A stretch of DNA of 64,000 nt from positions 1 through 64,000 of IMG/VR virus record IMGVR_UViG_3300008740_000351. One strand, given 5' to 3'. The DNA comes from a virus. The notes below the pieces were generated by a model. The model had not been told where the DNA came from, made no database searches, and was given only the letters and a program-made list of their open reading frames with translations. Positions 60,701 to 64,000 of this stretch are shown in pieces. Each line of letters opens with the position of its first letter. Positions within the stretch are counted from its first letter, which is position 1. Position numbers and translations under genes: made by a program.

Positions 60701-61735
60701 TTTAACCATTCCATCTTCTTGAGCAAAGCCTAGTCTATCAAACGGATGTTTACTATAATCAGCTTTAAATGTCCAGTTGTCGTTATCTACATTATGGTCT
60801 TCGTTTTGTTTGAATACAACAGTTTTACCAACAAGCATTCTTTGATTGTCAATACCATTGTGCTGATCAATTAAGTCAGCCAGTCTACGTCCTTGTACAT
60901 CTTTATACGGGACTTCACTAAACAGATTTACATCTGCTAATAAATTAAGATTGTTTTCATAAAATGATTGAGCTGTAACGTCTGGTACTGTAAATGTTAT
61001 ACCACCAGCTGGTTCTAGATCACCTTGAGCGCCACCGTTATTTGTAACACCATAAATTTCTCTAGAACTTTTTGTTGATGTTTCTGCTTGTGTTCCTGTA
61101 ATACTACCTGGATCTGTTTGAATCCAAAAATTTTCTAGCTGGTCTGTTTCAAAAGTATATACACCACCACGTGCTAGATATATAGTTGGATTAATCCCTT
61201 CTAATTCTGTTACGTTGTATCTATTAAGTTCGTCGTTATACTTAATGTTCCATTCGCCTGACATTTTAATATCGCCGCCTGTAATGGAAACACTATTTGG
61301 GCCATCTTTTAACCAATAGTAACTACCGTAGTTTACAAGAGTATCAAAGTTTATAAATCCTGCCCAATTATAAAACTCTTGTCCAAATAACTTACTATGG
61401 TCTGTTATATCAACGCCTTCGTCTTTTAACTTATTAAGTAAGTCGTCGTACGTTACTACAGACCCAACGTCATTGCTATCCACAATGCTATCAATAGTAG
61501 AATCTTTTTTAGTAACAATAGCAGGTTCTAAATGATAATTTCTTCTTAATCCAGTAGTTGTTAAGTAATTGTCTTTAACTTTGAAACTCGGTGCATATTT
61601 TCTCCCGACAAACCCGTCCATACGGGTAAGATTTGAACTAGACATTAACTGATCTAGTGTAGCACTTAAGAACTTTTTATTACGTTCTGTTTGATATGCT
61701 TGTGGTAGAAATGAACTTGTGTTTCTTTTTGCCAT
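48743..61735 (-). CDS. Giant virion protein with FG-GAP-type beta-propeller, 4,330 aa
   Basis: One of the longest genes expected in a phage: 13 kb, 20 percent of the window. N-terminal 140 residues look like the anchoring region (GFVGRKYAPSFK...). Residues about 2,190-2,800 contain roughly seven blades with the pattern (Y/F)G..(V/I)....G.....G.P, for example IAIGAPNTNSGKG-like near 2,263, YIVIGDPNRDT near 2,445, YVGVPEKDG near 2,568, LIVGCPNGST near 2,718 and YVGSPFDDTS near 2,797, an FG-GAP (integrin-like) beta-propeller. Repeated GDGST...FT modules recur near 2,370, 2,480 and 3,900. The region near 3,300-3,420 (KHNLRALDQFPTYQRDNQEF) is shared with cyanophage structural proteins. Tail or baseplate-associated adhesin is my reading. 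Confidence 0.88.
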   Translation of the reverse strand: MAKRNTSSFLPQAYQTERNKKFLSATLDQLMSSSNLTRMDGFVGRKYAPSFKVKDNYLTTTGLRRNYHLEPAIVTKKDSTIDSIVDSNDVGSVVTYDDLLNKLKDEGVDITDHSKLFGQEFYNWAGFINFDTLVNYGSYYWLKDGPNSVSITGGDIKMSGEWNIKYNDELNRYNVTELEGINPTIYLARGGVYTFETDQLENFWIQTDPGSITGTQAETSTKSSREIYGVTNNGGAQGDLEPAGGITFTVPDVTAQSFYENNLNLLADVNLFSEVPYKDVQGRRLADLIDQHNGIDNQRMLVGKTVVFKQNEDHNVDNDNWTFKADYSKHPFDRLGFAQEDGMVKQEERVGVWKINEVDGILVLNKINTVTYDDRAKITEGTTYGGRQIYRAQETEFVTIIPVLTAHLDTLYYQHGSDRTSYGIIKLVDAEAKEIKTTDFLGKSQYTSPNGIVFTNGLKITFDSTIDMPAYVGKTYYVQGVGSKIYLVDTELTTPELGTDTKDYITLTRGSVNKNAWSRSNRWFHKDIITATASYNKTTAIFDEKNRAVRPIIEFEAGLDLYNSGSKGHDGVDLVDTVETDALSNINGVSGYFVDRVSLSAGTKVIFIKDKDSQTRKTIWEVGYEDTDGDSSAESLVLKDSGIIVNTNDSVYINKGTAGKGTTYHWDGTNWIASQTKTKINQYPLFNLFDSKGISFNNTTTYPSSDFLGNQLFKFSVGSGSNDTELGFPLKYRTFNNVGDILFENVYTEKKFNYKKSTGITSLSTATGLVKVTDPYDSAITYNNGWQKSLHNSRQYQQVEYIVSDITLKNFDIGVKVKTSTNAVPNIFVYINNKRTSNFTTSVLEGVNICTINDTIAIDDSIIIRLISDATSKHGYYTIPKNLEDNSYNDKFSTITLGQLQNHVSALIDTNKYFTGKLQGSNNLRDLENSKSTEGLILQHSSSMILPMLLNQPGDLNFTQALRFCGLEYEKFKSKFLTALETLDNLELTDAQKTVDAIMVYLNSNKKTTFPFYTSDMVPYGADATTTTYTITDNRDKTYEITSVHDNSIPSNRAVLVYLNDVQLYHNIDYTFETTSANIRIIKTLTIGDVLKFIDYTDTLGNYVPPTPTKLGLWKKYKPEIVNDTTYSVDQNIIVGHDGSRTIAYGDTRDNILLELEKRIYNNCKTAYDEDVFNLDEYTPGRFKTTDFAVKEVDAVLEDEFLRWSTRHRIPYTENTTFNANDSFTWNYTNFVDKLEGTLLPQGYWKGLYKHYYDTVAPHIRAWEMFGWSIKPSWWEDRYGVGPYTSGNKVLWDDVRDGRRYTSADVDDYTINLLYARPSIELIMPVDEHGVLKPPIDCITKNSEDLSPSHAWKFGDVAPPEYAWRNSSSFAFSVNHLMALIKPSEYFSQVFNKSQIVRNKLTKQLVMTTTNQRQQPKDLKVDLPTARYEGCCNFVSEYLRWQNIDVTKHLQNVLSTLDIRLAHKMEGYTDHNLIKVLAEQVSPTSTSNSVYVPDEDYNIHLHKTGPLRSIPYSGVIVQVGTSGYTIYGYNLNNPKFSICNPIMNGNYKVHDVDGETIYEYDEYESEIKEVPYGHTFRTKQEVADFFFSYQKYLTRNGYDFDNRMEDFGTQKIVANWLMSVKEFIHWSKQGWLSGSVIAISPSANRIRCVTPAGVAEALSNSQAQTNVLNQNYEPLRPSSYKISRQDNEFELYPNPDMGGIYFVNTKLVEYEHVLVFNNVTKFNDVIYQPSLGNRQYRLRLVGYKTGGWNGSLTAEGFIYNDGKVPVWVANTDYVRGDIIKFKDNLYTAMVNHTSSEEFIYENWSLTDSFKIGLLPNFDTLGKNFESFYDVNTVNLESETDKYGKGSIGYQNREYFNQIGLDDISQVKFYQGMLQEKGTRSAVDKLIRSNFDQFSSDISFYEEWAIRQAEYGASDVNSRIEIQLDEEGFKDNPQEIKVVPTTQSKSDLNSKTEFTPSQLYKAPSDLTYDWVPLRKSFKAGVDSKAFYDELLPTAGYPKLTDADATLFYSVDANTLTPMIANMKVGYTVWVADDGDNDWDMKYLDTTTTQVINCDGGQDGSTYTWTTKDTHYFKKEDIVVIKDYSTKRDGVYRITEVPSVTSFKTAGGGEVAKEEATALVLKFISSRFKTSSTIERPRQGWDLKDKLYIDEDENNHWYVLKKNTSYTANQSINPLLPQLDENFGDAICSDPTGQWVLIGQKNLNKFHVYTPQPIELKQFAAITSTASNVDELGASVSTGAFLPREGGALKYEKWHRGKIWVAIGAPNTNSGKGAIMFYYRDLSSGSFLPGTLDQPTTLGSNAKFGTNVKMSANGEWCVVSAPGDKKVFIYHLAHGNDNDETATQSFIGDGSTTQWTLDTNFDDASVTEELYIRIEGNDLIAGRDYTYNLGTRTITFTTAPSTDHSISVTFLRGWSLVDERSSTIEGYGSSIDIDSQGNYIVIGDPNRDTVAPDSTTNMGSIDILARHYEVFIGDGSTKEFTVSTADIGRASSPVYINGVETPRITNSTITWTKAGNTITFVTAPQPGEDITIWTDNFTPLQTLTPSDPQVNGQFALTSVRIDETAQSIYVGVPEKDGMTENSGIVEVFDRQDSIVENKCTLKAWPIGSYTTGHSMFINGYKITATGTTLQNIVDDINNKNIPGITASGSNNNLTIQSSKNVKGFIHVTVGASGTLMKDLNLHPFTSNTGKIIKLKDGKTGHRFGQVLEVTRDNKQLIVGCPNGSTTVKTNFDDGTTLFDGGGSRFLAEKYFTGSVHVYQKINAGHIEADSLYASGLDANDGFGSALAITEHNIYVGSPFDDTSTVSNSGRVVHFTKTDDLYKVDEKEQDLVDVERINKAFLYNTQSNTIMSYLDYIDPVKGKVLGEAEHNIDYKTTWDPAIYNYTDGTKKINNGDNHWQSDKVGKIWWDLSKVKFINYEQGDNDYKKLFWGGVFPGSDISIYQWVESSVKPESYTAGNAKYGNSVYVEIQSINNVTKQLQTKYYFWASAILTVHSTKTSSVAQIRQMIVDPITNGTPYIMFLGKDSIGLTNVSGYLEDKNVVVAIDYDKKPNDKLLHTEWSLVEEGNPKSFIPEELFEKIKDSLAGADSRGNKVPDISLSAGDKYGIKIRPRQSVFMNRYLAMQEYITYVNAVIKKYNIADTIDFTLLNSEEKIPSINSGTWDETVDTMIELGYIKPALHSTGYNILVKTDSDIGGRWSIHTLQADKTWLRSRSQSYDTKLFWAYCDWYSTGYSSDTTIDYRYELFNDIYKNTIADKSIIKINNGGNWDLYIKDGNDYTLIGQKDGTIQFGTDLYDYVTSNLGFDSEGYDFNLMDTEPQIETRNIVETIKKQLLVGDLANEHNKLMFVLLRFALQEQPFVDWIFKTSFVSVKHNLRALDQFPTYQRDNQEFVKNYINEVKPYHTKIREYVLGYNKLETHEGDTTDFDIPSGYDSITKTFRSPNGENSHDAGALTTDYAYKMWNENHSYQVDSLSISKWGYGYATAPTITIEAPKDKNGTLIPGGVAATAKCTIVDNHIDVVTMIKKGSGYIKAPVVTLTGGSPMLNGILHANLKNTEIRKIKETIKFDRTRYSSSVKEWTANTTYSTSDIIQHLGEAYTVNEAFTSSTAFDSDKLTIKADATFNNAMDRTMAYYIPKTGQDGKDLGQIFKGITYPGTKVQGPLFTKDPGLDKGGFDTREFDNYEIDKDGRFVISADNIDLDLQGKFNDTQLGLRPEDIIVDGSSKFVDAYSSHAPEEFVPGRVFDSLNINVFTSPSRDSDGDGALGPAVSVINYKGDGSNKVFKFGTNKQTDQKVIVWSKTSGRISSSAYTIDWNDNVVKFTTAPLKDEIISVTSFGTTGDKLLFDYEFQASGGETVVTLPIPYSLIENKQTLVLANGSHSTGGTFVDKGSDTDWDPAVSWLTKDDHIHFFVFDVPSSSTRTFSKVTVDEFTVNDSTRTFTLTDGADNDLARTDKVIVELNGKRLRPPVFTYLTNDSSSATYDLTTSSDIDHSTLVKANTRVYINGVQTTNYSIVEGSDSTIKAIQLDEAPAANSKIDVGVTTNADYILTDSTTLTITGGTWTGSDKVVVTTFNNHNNMKMTTETFKGGSSSAITTDIGFDIRGFESVSFDAVTASVVNIAEFNLFKTPTNLSYLWVTKNGVKMIPNFDYKIVGGKLAFAESLQASDITIITQFTEEIIKPAVGFKIFKDLHDKVHYHRLANENTAELSTELLAIHSEIKVTDASRLPTPDLNKAIPGVIWINNERIEYLEINLTTNTLSRIKRGTLGTGCQSTHTAGSLVVDTSSRQEIPSAHTKTWYQVSGGNPSDGNGLQNSTTIQADFLVKKPTYIKS

Positions 61736-61998
61736 TAGTAATTGTATCCTGGGCTTGGTGTACTTGATGGATTATTTCTAAGTTGTTCAAATAAGTCCTG
61801 ATGCTGTTCAACAATTTCTTCATCCATGTCTTTCATATCGTCCATCTGGTCTAATAACTTCTCAGTAAGTCTTTCTAACTTATCAACCTTGTCGTCAATT
61901 ACTGCTTGAGTAGTTGATAGACTAAATGTTTGTGTTAGGTTCCAACCACCTAAAGCGATTAGAATTCCTATCAATAACATTATTATTTGATCTTTCAT
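61735..61998 (-). CDS. Membrane-anchored coiled-coil protein, 87 aa
   Basis: N-terminal transmembrane helix (residues 5-24), then a long acidic coiled coil (VDKLERLTEKLLDQMDDMKDMDEEIVEQHQDL pattern) and a Pro/Ser tail. Overlaps the giant gene start by one base. Such proteins near baseplate genes can be chaperones or spanin-like; function unknown. Confidence 0.75.
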   Translation of the reverse strand: MKDQIIMLLIGILIALGGWNLTQTFSLSTTQAVIDDKVDKLERLTEKLLDQMDDMKDMDEEIVEQHQDLFEQLRNNPSSTPSPGYNY

Positions 61999-61999
61999 T

Positions 62000-64000
62000 T
62001 TAATATCCCCCGCTCGATACCGCTGAAGAGGTAGTGTCTGTTATTGTATCTGATGTTGCTATAGAACCACCTGCTTGGATCTTACTTGCTGTTATACTGT
62101 CGATTATTTCTACATCGTCAACTGTAGCACCACTAACTAATATTTCGTCATAGTTACTACGGATCTGGAATAAACTACCAAATACTTGTGATGTACTTTT
62201 AGGAACAATAACAACTGAATTTAATTCTGGTGCTAATACACCATGAAGATAAGCACTTAATTCTGAGAAGTAAAAAGTATCGCCAAAGTCCCAGTTGCTT
62301 GTTACAAAATAATTGTTAATAGCATTAATCACATTTGATTTTATTTCACTATCACTTACGCCTAAGGCTGTATTTTTTACAACTTTAAAAGTTGCTTGTA
62401 AATTTTTCTCAGCTTTAGCTCCAAACAATGGTTTAAATTTAGCTGAATGATATATTATAGTATCTGAAATACTTTTTGATGTTTCAATTGTACTATAAGA
62501 ACTTCTCAAAGTTTCTGACGTTGGTTCATTAGGTTTAATGTAACTATCTGTAGCATCTAATAACCAAGATTTATATGAGTCAGCATACGATTGTGTTAAT
62601 ATATACATATCGATTAAGTTACTTGGGCTAGGATCAATACGTCTGTTATTCGGAGCATTATGTTTGTATTGGAATTTTAAATCACTTCGACCAATATAAA
62701 CTTTATATGCATTTGGAGCCCTGCCAGTAATATAAGTAGCAGGTATTTCTGTTCCGGCTGGGACACCAATTGTTTTTGATAAAACATTGTTATCTAAAAA
62801 TATTTTACAAAACTTTTTATCACTAGTAGTATAAAATACTTGTTGATTTTGGTATAAATCTTTTACAGCTTCTACTTCTGCTTCTGTTTTATAATCATGG
62901 TTAACAACGTCATCTGCGATTGGTTGGTATCGTTCAATGTTATCATAATCTAAATACTTTTTAAAGAATACAAGTTTTCTGTTAGACGCTGTACCGTTAG
63001 GGTCATCTGTGCCAATAATTCTATTAAACATTTCTGGATTGTCTGTTACACTATCGTTATCAGCATCACCGAATGTTACTTTAACTTTTGTATTATCTTT
63101 ATAGCCATCAGTTTCAGTAACCATGTCAACAATATCTAAAGCATAATCTCTTTCTAAAGGACTATTGTCGCTTGGCTTGTTGTTAATTTTTAATACTGTA
63201 CATCTATCTCTAATTGTTTTTCCTGATACACTATCATAAATTTTAACAGCTTTATCAAAATAAAATCTAGTTTCTTCTCTACTTGAGAAGTAATAATCTA
63301 ATTGTCTACTTCTTGTAGTGTATGTTTCGCCATTGGTAGTAAATTGTACTAACCAACTAGCATCTAATTTAGCATTAGATGTTGACCCTGTGTTATTATC
63401 ATTATATTCAGCATCAACGGAAAGGTTGTCAGAAGTTATAATATACCATGTGCTAGTTGAATAATCGTATCTTAAACCAAAGTCTTTGTATTCTTTAATA
63501 TTATTTTTAATTGTTGTTTCTAATGTCGTAGGTAAATCACTAACCCATTTTGGAAACACTCTTTCAACTATAGCACCTGTTGGTATTAATTCATTAAGTG
63601 TTACAGCACCAACACCGTCAGATGATTTTCCATTTCCTTCTTTACCTAAACCGTTATTATCTAAAATAGTAATCGTTGACCATGTTTCGCTTGTTGCTCC
63701 TAAATGTCCTGTGTCTGTTCCTAACATTTGTGTACCATTTTTCATAAAGTGATAACCTGCTGTAGGAATAAACTTAATCATACTGTTAAGTGCCAAGTAT
63801 TGATTAAGATTTGATGTATCACTTATTTGTAACACATTATCATCTTCGTCAACAAAATAACCAGTGCTTGTATTTGATGTTTTTGAAACCTGTACCCATT
63901 TAGCTGTAGTTGTAAATTCTTTTGAAGCAAACTTATCTAAATAAAAATGATACATTTCTTTACTAGCTATATTTGGTTCTATTGTATTTTTAATTACACT
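62000..64000 (-). CDS. Baseplate wedge gp6-like protein, 5' end outside the window
   Basis: The frame stays open to the right window edge beyond the first ATG (63955), so the protein is longer than 651 residues. The C-terminal part has NYFVTSNWDFGDTFYFSELSAYLHG, VVIVPKSTSQVFGSLFQI, YDEILVSGATVDDVEII, which match the C-terminal region I recall for T4-type gp6 baseplate wedge proteins of cyanophages. T4 gp6 is 660 aa, and it builds the baseplate inner ring. Assignment by pattern, not by search. Confidence 0.72.
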   Translation of the reverse strand, partial: SVIKNTIEPNIASKEMYHFYLDKFASKEFTTTAKWVQVSKTSNTSTGYFVDEDDNVLQISDTSNLNQYLALNSMIKFIPTAGYHFMKNGTQMLGTDTGHLGATSETWSTITILDNNGLGKEGNGKSSDGVGAVTLNELIPTGAIVERVFPKWVSDLPTTLETTIKNNIKEYKDFGLRYDYSTSTWYIITSDNLSVDAEYNDNNTGSTSNAKLDASWLVQFTTNGETYTTRSRQLDYYFSSREETRFYFDKAVKIYDSVSGKTIRDRCTVLKINNKPSDNSPLERDYALDIVDMVTETDGYKDNTKVKVTFGDADNDSVTDNPEMFNRIIGTDDPNGTASNRKLVFFKKYLDYDNIERYQPIADDVVNHDYKTEAEVEAVKDLYQNQQVFYTTSDKKFCKIFLDNNVLSKTIGVPAGTEIPATYITGRAPNAYKVYIGRSDLKFQYKHNAPNNRRIDPSPSNLIDMYILTQSYADSYKSWLLDATDSYIKPNEPTSETLRSSYSTIETSKSISDTIIYHSAKFKPLFGAKAEKNLQATFKVVKNTALGVSDSEIKSNVINAINNYFVTSNWDFGDTFYFSELSAYLHGVLAPELNSVVIVPKSTSQVFGSLFQIRSNYDEILVSGATVDDVEIIDSITASKIQAGGSIATSDTITDTTSSAVSSGGY

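Noticed and set aside
1-64000. UGA recoded as an amino acid (suggested by the UCA anticodon)
   Set aside because: Several genes end in TGA with tight overlaps to the next start (for example 9461-9463 and 41486-41488), so UGA works as a stop here.
1-64000. CRISPR array, insertion sequence or integrase
   Set aside because: No repeated spacer array, no terminal inverted repeats with transposase, and no recombinase-like protein among the genes.

Overview
The window reads as an AT-rich marine bacteriophage of the T4 superfamily (a contractile-tailed virus related to T4-like cyanophages and pelagiphages). The evidence is: T4-type late promoters (TATAAATA) next to consensus sigma-70 promoters; a tRNA cluster with encoded CCA ends; a tail fibre with a C-terminal S74-type chaperone; baseplate-like and giant virion proteins; and densely packed, translationally coupled genes. 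No integrase, transposase, CRISPR array or ribosomal gene was seen. The host cannot be fixed from sequence alone.

Layout. 1-4,000 (+) holds small accessory genes: a partial protein at the left edge, lipoproteins, a SET-domain protein and a chain of tiny membrane proteins of 25-51 residues. 4,007-4,533 is a five-tRNA cluster (Ser-UGA, Phe-GAA, Glu-UUC, Cys-GCA, Arg-UCU) with an early and a late promoter and a terminator. 4,566-8,166 holds an aminoacyl-tRNA-synthetase-like gene, two overlapping mini-genes behind an RBS-sequestering hairpin, a QueC-like PP-loop enzyme and an S74 tail fibre. 8,133-10,193 (-) holds a tRNA-Arg, a lipoprotein and a four-gene early operon.

10,387-45,485 (-) is a metabolic island of about 35 kb with almost no gaps. 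It encodes nine radical SAM proteins, eight with an N-terminal Cys-rich twitch-like region and one of a different, C-terminal SPASM-like build. It also encodes an ACP-like protein lacking the carrier serine, a PLP enzyme, and Fe-S supply and redox genes (SufB, SufC, short SufD-like, SufE, NifU-C domain, ferredoxin-NADP reductase). Other genes are a NodU-type carbamoyltransferase, a RuBisCO-like protein, adenine phosphoribosyltransferase, a phosphomannomutase-like HAD enzyme, a sugar-nucleotide transferase, four SGNH-like proteins, paired glycosyltransferase-like families and a GDPD-like protein. My reading is a phage-encoded pathway that makes or modifies a carbohydrate or peptide-like compound, with its own Fe-S cluster assembly; the product is unknown. 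45,590-64,000 (-) is a late structural block: fibre-like proteins, a 4,330-residue virion protein with an FG-GAP-type propeller, and a baseplate gp6-like protein running off the right edge.

Three regulatory features stand out. First, an 11-bp hairpin hides the RBS at 5,478 while a T4 late promoter lies in its loop, the arrangement known for T4 lysozyme. Second, several near-perfect sigma-70 promoters end 5-6 nt before an ATG, implying leaderless mRNAs. Third, one such promoter drives a Leu-like class II tRNA-like RNA with a UCA anticodon inside the metabolic island.
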